64,000 nucleotides of DNA, taken from NCBI GenBank assembly GCA_036435485.1, contig CM071597.1, forward strand, positions 171,226,147 to 171,290,146, written 5' to 3'. The notes beneath the pieces are model-generated. The model was not told where the DNA came from, ran no database searches, and saw only the letters and a list, made by a program, of their open reading frames with translations. Made by a program: the position numbers and the translations under genes. Shown here piece by piece: positions 1 through 10,233 of the stretch (the stretch's first letter is position 1; each line of letters begins with the position of its first letter). Origin of the DNA: Saposhnikovia divaricata. Taxonomy: Eukaryota; Streptophyta; Magnoliopsida; Apiales; Apiaceae.

Positions 1-730
1 TTACACGGAAACATTAATCACGAAAGGTTTAATTGGATCACCAATTATTATTACTTGGGTAGCAATGATGTATTACTAGATGCCGCTCATTGTTTATAAT
101 TTTATTATTGGATATTAAAATTATTGCCAATGTAATAATAACCTAAAGGGTTACACAATAAGAACGTTTAAAAGGAGTTTTAATTTAAATTTCGAATTTA
201 AATTAATTGATGATAAAATTCGAAATTGGTTATTTAATTAATTAAGTTGGACTTAGTTAATTAGATTTTGAATTTAAATCATTAAAACCCAAATCAGTTT
301 GGTTTTAGTAGAAGCCCAAACCGATTAGGGTTAAGCCCAGCTCATTCTCTCTTATAAATACATAGAGATGTATTGGTTGAGGGTTAGACTTTTCCAAAAT
401 CGTTTTTAGCAAAAACCCTAGCAGCTCTACATCAAGAGAGGCTAGAGAGAGAGATCGAGATAGAGGGTAGATTACGGCTAGTACCAACTCCGGAGATTGC
501 GGAGACAATCGTGCGTTCGTGTGGACTGATTAGCGAAGCAGATCTCACGAAGAGGGTTGTGTGGTGATCGTTCTTGGACCTCCATCTGTCAACCGAATCG
601 GAAAGCTTTTATAAGGTACAGATTCTGTTCTCCATAATCAGCATGTCTTATACACGGATCCTAGGGTTAGGTTTCGGTTTTATTGTTTATTATCGTTTTT
701 CCGTTGTGCTTGTTGCCCCGAAACCTTACA
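1..730 (+). repeat. 5' LTR of copia-1 (3' half only)
   Basis: This segment matches 9519-10233 along its whole length, with about ten substitutions and one 15-bp indel by eye, so it is the end of the 5' LTR of the same element; the first ~780 bp lie outside the window. It holds a TATA box (TATAAATA, 353-360) and ends in TTACA immediately before the primer binding site. The high identity of the two LTRs points to a fairly recent insertion. The ORFs seen here are non-coding LTR sequence. Confidence 0.93.
353..360 (+). promoter_or_regulatory. TATA box of copia-1 5' LTR
   Basis: TATAAATA lies in a C/T-rich context at the same LTR position as 9856-9863 in the 3' LTR. It is the likely core promoter of the element and sits about 375 bp before the LTR end, which is plausible for the R-U5 length of plant copia elements. 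Inferred from motif and position only. Confidence 0.55.
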
Positions 731-731
731 A

Positions 732-743
732 TGACATCAGAGC
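732..743 (+). promoter_or_regulatory. Primer binding site of copia-1 (tRNA-Met type)
   Basis: TGACATCAGAGC directly follows the 5' LTR end. It matches the plant initiator tRNA-Met complement TGGTATCAGAGC at 10 of 12 positions. This is where minus-strand DNA synthesis would be primed; the two mismatches suggest some decay. Confidence 0.75.
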
Positions 744-1824
744 TACGTGTATAAGAGGTTGATTTGGTTACGTGTTTACTGTATTTTACGAGTATGCATG
801 TTTGATGAATCTGCCATGATACAGTTATCTTATATGAGTGATATAACGAATCTGTATAATCTGATATGATGATGCCAGCATGTTTAGAATCTGCCATGTC
901 TCATATGTATGCGATCTATTATGACATGTATGCTGTTTGGTTTGTATGATGATATAAACTGTCGGATGGATGCAAACTGATACGATCTGTTTACTGGGAT
1001 TAGGGTTACGTGTATGCTGATACATGTTTCTGGTAACTGGAATTAAGGTCGCATGTATATTGATATATGCTTCTGGAATTGTATTCTGATACATGATTTT
1101 CATGTATTTTGATACGTGAATTAAGGTCGATCCGCGTGTTTAGGGCTTGTGACAAATTTGGGCTTGTGACATATGCTTTATTCATGTGATATATTATGAT
1201 ATGATAATATGATTGATGATGTTCTTAAGTGTTAATTGAGCATGGTGATTGGTTATGGCCTTGAGACCCATAGCTTAGTGGTTTTTATTATTATGGTTTG
1301 GTTTTATAAATACGACTTGCATGTCGTTTTCTTGGTGCTTTGTAATTGTTCATCTCGAATGTAACTCGAGTTCTTATGTAAGTACATTAGTATAGTTATG
1401 TTTTATATTCTATGTAATAAGAAGATCATTGGAAGCTTGCAATGAAGGATCAATGGAGATGAAGGTTAATGACACAAAGAAGACATGTATTTATGAAGAC
1501 CAACTATGTAATAATTTAGTTTTATAAACCACCATAGATTGACCTAGATTTTTCCATTAGCTTGGAAAGATCATATAGGATTGGGCCATAACCAAGCACG
1601 ATTTTACATTCATGCACTTTACATATGATGATATGTATGCGTAGTGATAGATATGAATGCTTAATTAGATTAAGTAGAATGTATGTATGTATTAGATACA
1701 TCACCCATGCCATGCCTGCTTAAATAAGATAAAATCTGTAACGACTCGAGATTTTAAAATTTACTATAACGACTATGAGATTTCTGTGTTTATGAAACAC
1801 GGAATTAAATACGAATTTTCAATT

Positions 1825-1829
1825 ATTTC
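1825..1829. repeat. Target site duplication (left) of the leader insert
   Basis: ATTTC lies immediately left of TGTTGTGC and is repeated at 3984-3988 immediately right of ...CTTATCA. A 5-bp duplication is what LTR-retrotransposon integrase makes. Confidence 0.75.
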
Positions 1830-3983
1830 TGTTGTGCTAAAAATAATTAAGACATTTGAATCGCAAGCGCACAATTCGTTTCGTTGTAAAATTTATGATT
1901 CGTTCCACAGGGACTAAGTTTTCGTATTCCTTAATTTTCAACTTAATCGAATTAGAACAAATGGATTTTGGATTTTGATTTTACCCTAAAATATAATTCT
2001 AAATTAATTTTAAAAGAAAATCTAATTTATTGTAATTTTAAAACTAACTTATTAAAAATGAGAAAAACAAAACTAAATTATTCTAAATTCTAATTAAAAC
2101 TTGATTTTATTTTAAAAATTCAATTAAATCAATTTCTCACAATCGAGTTTAGCAATTCAATAAACCTACTCAAGCAAGAATAATCAACTGCAAAATCATG
2201 ACTCAATCGCAACATTAATTCCAAACTAATCGAAAAAGAAACAGGAATTCAACGAAATAAAATTCCACCCATCTCTTTGCAAAAACATAGAATGGACAAG
2301 ACACAGGACTCGGTGAGTCGACTCAGCAATGAAATGAACTCGGACTCAAACACACAAATCAATCAGCAAAACTCGTTACTCATAACTCATCTCGCAAAAA
2401 CAAAGCACCAGAAAACTCAACTCTACAAACAGCAATGCCCGACTATTCGATTGCAAAACAGCAATGCAAATTGATGAAAACAAACAGAACGCAGCAAACA
2501 CATTAACCAGAATTAGCAGAAAACAAAAACGAGGAAACTCTAAGAACTCATTATCATTAAAACTCGGCAAAATTAGCAGAAACTCAGAGAATTACTCGGT
2601 CATAAACAGAAACTCAACAAGAATTTACCATCAAAACACAGTTAAAAACTCAACAAAACAGAAAAGACTCAACTTCAACCAGTAACTCAACAGTGAAAAA
2701 AAAACTGGTAGCAAAGTAACGACTCTATAGGATAACACGTCGGACTCTATTCACAGACTCAACACCAGGATCAGTTTACGGAAATTGAAGAAAGGAGCCA
2801 AAAACAGAAATAATCAAATCTCAAAACTCGAAAACAAAATGAACTCAATATCTGGAAATTAAAACGGAAGAAAGATGAAGGGGGTTTTTTTTTGCGTGTG
2901 TTTGGTGGAGAGATGGAGTGGTGTTTGAAATTCAAAGAAGAAGAAATAAAAAAAAAAAAAGCGAAGTAGATGGGTTTTGAAGGGGAGATAAGAAGGGAAT
3001 GTGGAGGCTGGTGAAAGAAAACGCAGAGAGAAGAAAAAAAACCAACGTGTGCTGTGATTCTGGCTTCGAGAATAAAGGGGAACAAGTCAAATAGAACAAG
3101 GAGGTTGATTCGAATTATTAACTGAGAAAAAGAAAAAAGAAAAAACTAATATTTTTTTAATATTTGCTGAAAAAGGAAATTTAACTAAGAAACTAAAAAT
3201 GATTTTTTTTAAGGTAAAAACGAAAATTTAAAATATTAACTACGAAAGTAAAATTACACTAAAACGGAGATTTGGAATTAAAATGGCCCACAATAAAATT
3301 GAAATTTAAAGGGGCAAAAATTAAAAATTAAAACTACGAACAAGAAATTAAAAATCGTTACTTTTAACCCATAGTGGTTAGCGTTTCGCTACTTTGTCCA
3401 CTACATGGATTTACGAAAATAACGAAAGCTATGTAAAATAAAGGAGAGAGCAAGACGAGAAATTAAAGGAAATGGAAATTTGCATTAAAATAAAAAAAGT
3501 GTTTACAAGATTTAAAACTAAAGAAAATACAAGAAATTAAAACTACCCTAAAATCTAAGTTACTAAATACAAGGGGGGTGAGGGGGTATTTATAGGATAG
3601 AAATTAGGGTTAAGGGGGGTGTTGGGTAAATCCCCACCATACATTTGTGGTGTGTGGTGGTGAAATCCTAGCCATCTATTTGTTTCCTTCTCCCTTAAGC
3701 TTTGAAGAGTTGATCTTGGCCATACACTTCTCTAATGTGTTGGGATGATATCCACCTTCCACTTGTCTTGAAATATTCCTTTTGCTTCAAGCTCCTAATT
3801 CTTTTCCTTCTTTCATTTTTGGTCCTTTTTCTTCCTCTTTTTCCCTTCCTTGCTCTTTATTTCTTTATTTTGTCATTTCTTTATTTATTTACGAATTTCC
3901 TGAAATGCAACAAAATAATTTATTAAAATACGAGTTCAAGCAATAAATAGGTAATAAAAATATGCAAAAATATGCACTTATCA
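1830..3983 (-). mobile_element. Solo-LTR-like insert in the copia-1 leader
   Basis: The 2154-bp segment begins TG and ends CA and is flanked by the 5-bp direct repeat ATTTC, so it behaves as one integrated LTR-type unit. A TATA box on the minus strand (3587-3594) indicates minus orientation, in which the unit begins TGATAAGTGCAT. It contains no polyprotein. ORFs at 2277-2685 are low-complexity, Asn/Ser/Lys-rich and repeat ACTC/AAAC words, and the one at 2771-3085 is Phe/Ser/Pro-rich; neither resembles a known domain. It is probably a solo LTR, or alternatively a short non-autonomous LTR element. Confidence 0.65.
3587..3594 (-). promoter_or_regulatory. TATA box of the leader insert
   Basis: On the minus strand this reads TATAAATA followed by a C-rich stretch, a classic plant core promoter. 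It supports minus orientation of the 1830-3983 insert. Confidence 0.45.
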
Positions 3984-3988
3984 ATTTC
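3984..3988. repeat. Target site duplication (right) of the leader insert
   Basis: ATTTC is the exact partner of 1825-1829. Confidence 0.75.
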
Positions 3989-4730
3989 GATATGGGGAGA
4001 TTTTGTCAAAAACGGGTCATACCTGTAAGGAAGTTGGATATTAAGTGAGGCCGCTTGTGACTCCTCCAACAACCTGGAAATCAAACCATTGGTGAATATT
4101 GATTTGAAGTATTTAATTCAAGGAAAAATTTGGAATCTCTTTATGATGGGATCATGGTCGTTTTAAACAAACCCCTAACAAAATATTAAGTTTAAGATGC
4201 CTTCCAAATGGGAAACACTCGTCAAGACCTAGATCGACAAAGGGTAGGTGCGCCAAAGCGGAGTACCCTCGTTTATCGTGGTAAGGCGCGATCGAGTAAG
4301 TTAGTGATACTCAAATGTTAGACCTTTGGGTTCGACTTAACTAAGTGACCACAATAGGATTGTGAACTTAGAGGCATAGAGTTTGGTAAGATTTACTGGA
4401 TGAATAGGAACAAATGCTGTTATGTGGACAAATGTTGTTCTACCAAACTATCCAAGAGTTATATATGATATAATTGACAAATGTTGTCTACCTAAATAAT
4501 CATTTTAAGGAGAAAAGCCAAAGCTGACCTTAAAAGGGATGAAATATGGATCTTGGCTCACTAGAAAGGTTTAGAGATACTTTTCCGAATTGATAGGTAG
4601 GGCTATTAATTTGATAAAAATAGTGGGAGATATATATATATTATGAATATATATGAATAATCACTTGAACATAATTTAACAATTCCGTAGACTAATTATT
4701 TTATGCATTTTAACATTGTAGATATTCGAA

Positions 4731-5372
4731 ATGGCAAACAACACAAACAACACTTTCTCTGTGCGATCAGTCCTTGAGAAGGACAAGCTGACAGGATCAA
4801 ACTTCCTTGACTGGTCTAGGAATTTGAGAATTGTTCTCATGCAGGAAAAGAAATCTTATGTGATTGATATTCCTCCACCGGCAGCCCCTGCTGCCAATGC
4901 CACTGTTGCTCAGCGAAATGCTTATCAGAAGCATATTGATGATGCGACTGATGTGGCTTGTCTTATGCTTGCCACTATGGATGCTGAGCTTCAGAAGCAG
5001 CATTTTGATATGAATGCTTATACTATGTTTGAACATCTTTCGACGATGTTTCAATCACAGGCTCGTGTGGAAAAGTTCAACACGAGCAAGGCACTCTTCT
5101 CGTGCAAGCAGGGCAACGGACCAGTTGGACCACATGTTCTAAAGATGATAGGGTATTGTGATTACCTTGCTCGTTTGGGTTTCCCGCTTCAGCGAGAGGC
5201 TCAAGTCGATATAATCTTGCAATCTTTGAACAGCGACTATACTCAGTTCATTATGACTTTTAATATGACTGAGCAAGATAAGACTCCTATGGAATTATTG
5301 GCCATGCTGAGGACCACTGAAGCAAATATGGTCAAGGCACCTGAGAAAGCTCCCATAATGATGGTGGGCTAG
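4731..5372 (+). CDS. gag: Copia-1 Gag, N-terminal part
   Basis: The 213-residue segment starts MANNTNNTFSVRSVLEKDKL and matches the plant copia Gag/UBN2-type capsid: LTGSNFLDWSRNLRIVL near residues 20-36, then a helical capsid region (for example FEHLSTMFQSQARVEKF). Gag builds the cytoplasmic virus-like particle that packages element RNA. It ends at an in-frame TAG (5370-5372). A Lys/Gly-rich linker (KGAKGKGKWKGKKK) follows in the same frame and leads to the zinc knuckle, so the stop truncates Gag and removes its nucleocapsid part. CAG to TAG is the simplest origin of this stop. Confidence 0.9.
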   Translation: MANNTNNTFSVRSVLEKDKLTGSNFLDWSRNLRIVLMQEKKSYVIDIPPPAAPAANATVAQRNAYQKHIDDATDVACLMLATMDAELQKQHFDMNAYTMFEHLSTMFQSQARVEKFNTSKALFSCKQGNGPVGPHVLKMIGYCDYLARLGFPLQREAQVDIILQSLNSDYTQFIMTFNMTEQDKTPMELLAMLRTTEANMVKAPEKAPIMMVG

Positions 5373-5468
5373 AAAGGTGCTAAAGGAAAGGGGAAATGGA
5401 AGGGCAAGAAAAAGGTTGCATCAAAAGCTCTTGCTCCTTCCAAGCCCTCTTTCAAAAAGGCTGGAAAG

Positions 5469-6731
5469 TTGAAGGGAGATGTCGCGAAGGCTGACAAGGG
5501 TGATTGTCACTACTGCAAGAAGCCGGGTCATTGGAAGAAAAACTGTCCAGATTACTTGGATGGTCTGAAGAAACTGAAGGCTGTTCAGATTTCTGATTCA
5601 GGTATTTATGTTATAGAAGTTAATTTATCTACTTCTACATCATGGGTATTAGATACTGGATGTGGTTCTCACATTTGTATTAATGTGCAGGAACTTCGAA
5701 GTAGTAGAGCATTGGCGAAGGGAGAAGTTGACCTACGCGTTGGCAATGGAGCAATGGTTGCTGCTTTAGCTGTAGGGACTTATCATTTATCGTTGCCCAC
5801 AGGGCTCATTTTAGAACTTGAGAACTGTTTTTACGTGCCTGCGATTTGCAGAAACATTATTTCCGTTTCTTGTTTGGACAAGATTGGTTTTTCTTTCTTA
5901 ATTCAGAAAAATAGTTGTTCCTTTTCATTGAATAATGTTACCTATGGGGTAGCACGTTTGTTTATTGGTTTATATGTTCTTGATCTTGATACTCCTGTCT
6001 ATAACATAAATAACAAACGTCTTAAAACAAATGACTCAAATCATACATACCTCTGGCACTATCGTTTAGGCCATATAAATGAGAATCGCATTTCCAAGTT
6101 ACATAAGGATGGATACTTAGACAAGTTTGATTTCGAATCATATGAGGAATGTGAACCATGTCTCATTGGCAAAATGACTAAAGCTCCTTTTACCGGACAA
6201 GGTGAGAGGGCCACCAAACAATTGGAACTGATACATAGTGATGTATGTGGTCCAATGCGTACGATGGCAAGAGGTGGATATTACTATTTCATAACCTTTA
6301 CTGATGATTTTAGTAGATACAGATATGTGTATCTTTTGAAGAACAAATCCGAATCGTTTGAAAAATTCAAAGAGTATAAGGCTGAAGTAGAGAAGCAAAA
6401 GAGCGAAAGTATTAAAACTCTACGATCTGATCGTGGGGGAGAATACTTAAGCTTAGAATTTAAGAATTTCTTAAAGGAGTGTGGTATCGTATCACAACTC
6501 ACTCCTCCTGGAACACCACAATGGAATGGGGTGTCTGAAAGGAGAAATCGTACCTTGTTGGAAATGGTGCGATCGATGATGAGTCATGCGGATCTTCCAA
6601 TTAGTTTATGGGGTTATGCCCTAGAGACGGCTGCACAAACACTAAACCGAGTTCCTTCAAAATCGGTTCAAAAGACACCATATGAGTTATGGACTGAAAA
6701 ACGTAATAGCGTTTCATTTATGAAAGTTTGA
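5469..6731 (+). CDS. pol: Copia-1 zinc knuckle, protease and integrase
   Basis: This is the 420-residue middle part of the polyprotein. In order: a CCHC knuckle (C13, C16, H21, C26; CHYCKKPGHWKKNC) that binds RNA; an aspartic protease with the DTG catalytic triad at residues 62-64 (WVLDTGCGSH); the integrase HHCC region (LWHYRLGHIN...CEPCLIGKM); and the DDE core, with HSDVCGPM, LRSDRGGEYLS and NGVSERRNRTLLEMVRSMM giving the three acidic residues. Integrase precedes RT, which defines copia rather than gypsy order. The ATG used here is internal; the natural frame is continuous with gag. It ends at TGA 6729-6731, where the family has a Trp codon. Confidence 0.93.
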   Translation: MKGDVAKADKGDCHYCKKPGHWKKNCPDYLDGLKKLKAVQISDSGIYVIEVNLSTSTSWVLDTGCGSHICINVQELRSSRALAKGEVDLRVGNGAMVAALAVGTYHLSLPTGLILELENCFYVPAICRNIISVSCLDKIGFSFLIQKNSCSFSLNNVTYGVARLFIGLYVLDLDTPVYNINNKRLKTNDSNHTYLWHYRLGHINENRISKLHKDGYLDKFDFESYEECEPCLIGKMTKAPFTGQGERATKQLELIHSDVCGPMRTMARGGYYYFITFTDDFSRYRYVYLLKNKSESFEKFKEYKAEVEKQKSESIKTLRSDRGGEYLSLEFKNFLKECGIVSQLTPPGTPQWNGVSERRNRTLLEMVRSMMSHADLPISLWGYALETAAQTLNRVPSKSVQKTPYELWTEKRNSVSFMKV

Positions 6732-6746
6732 GGATGTGAAGCGTTT

Positions 6747-8753
6747 GTGAAACGTTTGATCTCTGATAAGCTAGGACCGAAATCAGACAAAGGTAATTTT
6801 GTAGGATACCCGTTGGAAACTAAAGGGTATTATTTCTATAAACCTTCTGAGAACAAAGTGTTTATTGCTCGAACGGCTGTATTTCTAGAGAGAGAACTGC
6901 TTTCTAAGAAAAATAGTGGGAGGATAATAGATCTCGATGAGGATCGAGAACTACAAGATATTGTTGAACCAGAGTTGGAACACGAGCAGAATGAGACTCA
7001 AGATGTTGAGAACAATACTGCTCAAGAAACACAGGTCGTTCGTAGATCAAGTAGGATTCGCCATAAGCTAGAGAGATATTATGGATTTCTCCTGACTCAA
7101 GGTGGCGATGTGATGCTTGTAGATAGTGATGAGCCTCTCACCTACAAGGATGCTATGAATAGTTCAGATTCTGAGAGATGGCTGGAAGCCATGAAATCTG
7201 AGATGGATTCCATGTATGAAAACAAAGTATGGACTTTGGTTGCACCACCTGATGGGGTTAAACCCATAGAGTGCAAGTGGGTTTTCAAGAAGAAAACTGA
7301 CATGGATGGAAATTTACAGACCTACAAAGCAAGACTGGTGGCGAAAGGTTTCAAGCAAATTCATGGTATTGACTATGATGAAACTTTCTCACCGGTAGCT
7401 ATGGTCAAGTCCATCAGGATTTTGCTTGCGATAGCGGCTTATTATGACTATGAAATCTGGCAAATGGATGTCAAGACTGCTTTCTTAAATGGAATCTTAG
7501 AAGAGGATGTGTACATGACACAACCTGAGGGTTTTGTCGATCCAAAGTTTGCTAGAATGGTTTGTAAGTTGCTACGATCTATTTATGGATTGAAGCAGGC
7601 CTCAAGGAGGTGGAACATCCGTTTTGATGAAACAGTCAAAGATTTTGGTTTCATACAAAATAAGGATGAACCGTGTGTTTACAAGAAGGTTAGTGGGAGC
7701 CATGTGGCATTCCTAGTATTATATGTGGATGACATATTACTAATAGGGAATGACATTCCTTCTCTACAGGCTGTGAAGACTTGGTTGGGAAAAAGTTTCT
7801 CGATGAAAGACTTAGGCGATGCTACCTATATCTTAGGGATCAGGATCTATAGAGATAGATCTAAAAGATTAATCGGCCGAAGTCAGAGTACATACATTGA
7901 CAAAGTATTGCATCATTTTGGAATGCAAGAGGCAAAGAGGGGCTTTGTCCCAGTGTCTCATGGGATAGTGATCTCAAAGGAAAACTGTCCTAAATCATCA
8001 GATGATAAGGACCGTATGAGTAAATTACCATATGCTTCGGTAATTGGTTCTATAATGTATGCGATGATATGTACTCGTCCTGATGTCTCGTATGCTTTAA
8101 GCATGACGAGCAGGTACCAGTCTAATCCTGGTGAGGGTCACTGGACAGCTGTCAAGAATATTCTTAAGTACCTTAAACGGACTAAAGATTCGTTCTTGAT
8201 ACACGGAGGAGATGAGAAGCTGGTTGTAAAAGGTTACACTGATGCTAGTTTCCAGATAGATAGGGACGATTCTGTGTCCCAGTCTGGATTCGTGTTTTGT
8301 CTAAATGCAGGTGCTGTTAGCTGGAAAAGTTCGAAGCAAGAGATAGTAGCCGATTCTACAATAGAAGCTGAGTATATTGCTGCCAGTGAAGCAGCCAAAG
8401 AGGCTGTTTGGATTCGAAAATTTATTTCGGGACTTGGTGTGGTTCCGTCGATCGCAGATCCAGTTGATCTGTATTGCGATAACAATGGAGCTATTGCGCA
8501 GGCAAAGGAACCAAGGTCCCATTCCAAAGCAAAGCATATACTTAGTAGATATCACCTTCTTCGAGAGATAAACGAGAGAGGAGATATATATATATATATA
8601 TATATAAAGTGCATACTAATGATAATGTTGCGGACCCACAGACCAAAGCTTTATCGCAGCAGAAGCACGAAGGTCACACTAGTTCCATGGGTATTAGATA
8701 CATGGGCGATTGGCTCTAGTGCAAGTGGGAGATTGATAGTGTTAGTGCCCTAG
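6747..8753 (+). CDS. pol: Copia-1 reverse transcriptase and RNase H, frameshifted C terminus
   Basis: The RT shows the copia signatures KARLVAKGFKQ, WQMDVKTAFLNG, QPEGFVDP, YGLKQASRRW and the catalytic YVDD (7722-7733). RNase H follows with GYTDASFQID, SSKQEIVADSTIEAEY and LYCDNNGAIAQAKEP, ending RSHSKAKHI. After 8584 the frame enters the TA run and becomes a nonsense tail (IYIYIYIK..., to 8753). The expected C terminus reads in a different frame to 8719. The frame is contiguous with the upstream piece across the TGA at 6729. Enzymes of this type copy element RNA into DNA inside virus-like particles. Confidence 0.93.
   Translation: MKRLISDKLGPKSDKGNFVGYPLETKGYYFYKPSENKVFIARTAVFLERELLSKKNSGRIIDLDEDRELQDIVEPELEHEQNETQDVENNTAQETQVVRRSSRIRHKLERYYGFLLTQGGDVMLVDSDEPLTYKDAMNSSDSERWLEAMKSEMDSMYENKVWTLVAPPDGVKPIECKWVFKKKTDMDGNLQTYKARLVAKGFKQIHGIDYDETFSPVAMVKSIRILLAIAAYYDYEIWQMDVKTAFLNGILEEDVYMTQPEGFVDPKFARMVCKLLRSIYGLKQASRRWNIRFDETVKDFGFIQNKDEPCVYKKVSGSHVAFLVLYVDDILLIGNDIPSLQAVKTWLGKSFSMKDLGDATYILGIRIYRDRSKRLIGRSQSTYIDKVLHHFGMQEAKRGFVPVSHGIVISKENCPKSSDDKDRMSKLPYASVIGSIMYAMICTRPDVSYALSMTSRYQSNPGEGHWTAVKNILKYLKRTKDSFLIHGGDEKLVVKGYTDASFQIDRDDSVSQSGFVFCLNAGAVSWKSSKQEIVADSTIEAEYIAASEAAKEAVWIRKFISGLGVVPSIADPVDLYCDNNGAIAQAKEPRSHSKAKHILSRYHLLREINERGDIYIYIYIKCILMIMLRTHRPKLYRSRSTKVTLVPWVLDTWAIGSSASGRLIVLVP
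8585..8606. repeat. (TA)11 microsatellite inside RNase H C terminus
   Basis: Eleven TA units lie in the coding region just after the RNase H domain. The repeat length sets the reading frame downstream: the family-typical end of the polyprotein is only recovered in another frame after it. Slippage here is the likely cause of the frameshift. Confidence 0.9.
8723..8733 (+). promoter_or_regulatory. Polypurine tract of copia-1
   Basis: AAGTGGGAGAT is the standard plant copia tract that primes plus-strand DNA synthesis next to the 3' LTR. A short TTGATAG lies between it and the LTR start chosen here. A TG at 8734 is an alternative LTR boundary. Confidence 0.8.
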
Positions 8754-10233
8754 AGACAATGTAATTCTAGGATAGACTATTTTGTTATTCAGTGATTATG
8801 TTATATCGATTATTCAACAATAAATTTATTATGTCTTTATTTACTGCGATATAAATATTAGAACAATAAATGTCCTTGGAATATGTAACATGTATTCTAT
8901 ATCTTTAAGTATGTGACTTAAAATGAGAATATAAGAATAGTGTTAATATTCCTAAATATCCCTAATCGAGCATTATTAATATGGGACAATTATAATGCAT
9001 AAAGATTAGTATGTTTGTTGACTGATGACCACATCTCATTGGTCATAGGTATAGTGATACTAAAGTCAAGAACATAGGTGCATGTAATATTCTACATGGC
9101 ACTGGATTGACCCACAGTGAGTTTCTACATGTTGATAATGTCATTAGAAAGACTCACAGTGATAATGGTGTAATGATCCTTAGAATTGAGAGCATTATAT
9201 TTCTATACGAGGATTAATATACTTTGACTACATTAAAAGTTACCTTTGACCGGGTGATGATAAAAATGTACATCGGGTATATTATGAGACGTATGAGAAA
9301 TATGAATGATAGATAAAGGATTTAACCCTCCTATTCTTAGGAGAGATATTATTGGCCTCTTGATTGAGTGAGACTATGAAAATGCATGGCCACGCTCAAA
9401 TATTGATTTATTTTTAATAGTCTACTCATTGATCAAGGAAACCCGGATTAAGCATTGATGAGGATGACTAATTACATGCCTCGAGTTTAATCTATAATAT
9501 ATGGTTAAAGGGATTATATTACACGGAAACGTTAATCACGAAAGGTTTAATTGGATCACCAATTATTATTACTTGGGTAGCAATGATGTATTACTAGATG
9601 CCGCTCATTGTTTATAATTTTATTATTGGATATTAAAATTATTGCCAACGTAATAATAACCTAAGAACGTTTAAAAGGAGTTTTAATTTAAATTTCGAAT
9701 TTAAATTAATTGATGATAAAATTCGAAATTGGTTATTTAATTAATTAAGTTGGACTTAGTTAATTAGATTTCGAATTTAAATCATTAAAACCCAAATCAG
9801 TTTGGTTTTAGTAGAAGCCCAAACCGATTAGGGTTAAGCCCAGCTCATTCTCTCTTATAAATACATAGAGATGTATTGGTTGATGGTTAGACTTTGCCAA
9901 AATCGTTTTTAGCAAAAACCCTAGCAGCTCTACATCAAGAGAGGCTAGAGAGAGAGATCGAGATAGAGGGCAGATTACGGCTAGTACCAACTCCGGAGAT
10001 TGCGGAGACAATCGTGCGTTCGTGTGGACTGATTAGCGAAGCAGATCTCACGAAGAGGGTTGTGTGGTGATCGTTCTTGGACCTCCATCTGTCAACCGAA
10101 TCGGAAAGCTTTTATAAGGTACAGATTTTGTTCTCCATAATCAGCATGTCTTATACACGGATCCTAGGGTTAGGTTTCGGTTTTATTGTTTATTATCGTT
10201 TTTCCGTTGTGCTTGTTGGCCCGGATCCTTACA
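8740..10233 (+). repeat. 3' LTR of copia-1
   Basis: The LTR is about 1494 bp, starts TGTTAGTGCC after the polypurine tract and ends TTACA. Its last 715 bp pair with 1-730. A TATA box sits at 9856-9863. The next bases (ACAAG) belong to the interrupted copia-2 gag; the matching target duplication on the left is outside the window. The apparent ORFs inside are shadows. Confidence 0.92.
9856..9863 (+). promoter_or_regulatory. TATA box of copia-1 3' LTR
   Basis: TATAAATA is identical to 353-360 in the 5' LTR. From this position it could drive read-through transcription into the copia-2 gag remnant to its right. Confidence 0.5.

Larger units (their letters stand above)
744..4730 (+). other. Untranslated leader of copia-1, with an insert
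   Basis: About 4 kb separate the primer site from the gag start, much more than in most copia elements. Part of the excess is the foreign insert at 1830-3983; without it the leader is about 1.8 kb. The remaining sequence is A+T-rich, with many short ATG/TGA-rich stretches (for example 780-1260) and no long ORF. No known leader element was recognised. The small ORFs here have no family resemblance and are judged non-coding. Confidence 0.7.
4731..8719 (+). pseudogene. Copia-1 gag-pol polyprotein, one frame broken by two stops and a frameshift
   Basis: This is a single gag-pol frame of Ty1/copia order: gag, CCHC zinc knuckle, aspartic protease, integrase, reverse transcriptase, RNase H. The segments 4731-5372, 5469-6731 and 6747-8584 are all in the same frame. 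They are separated only by an in-frame TAG at 5370-5372 and TGA at 6729-6731. Near the end a (TA)11 run (8585-8606) shifts the frame; the family-typical C terminus continues in another frame to a TAG at 8717-8719. The start ATG at 4731 gives the usual plant copia gag N terminus. All catalytic motifs I checked are present, so the element died by point lesions rather than large deletions. Confidence 0.95.

Noticed and set aside
2771..3085. 104-codon minus-strand ORF rich in Phe, Ser and Pro
   Set aside because: It reads across purine-rich low-complexity DNA in the 1830-3983 insert; no domain, and no support for a gene.
8234..8571. Minus- and plus-strand ORFs overlapping the RNase H region
   Set aside because: They are shadows of the genuine copia-1 pol frame on the plus strand.
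8734..8740. Alternative 3' LTR start at TGATAG (8734) directly after the polypurine tract
   Set aside because: TGTTAG at 8740 fits the inverted LTR end (CTTACA) better, but the alternative cannot be excluded without the intact 5' LTR start, which is outside the window.
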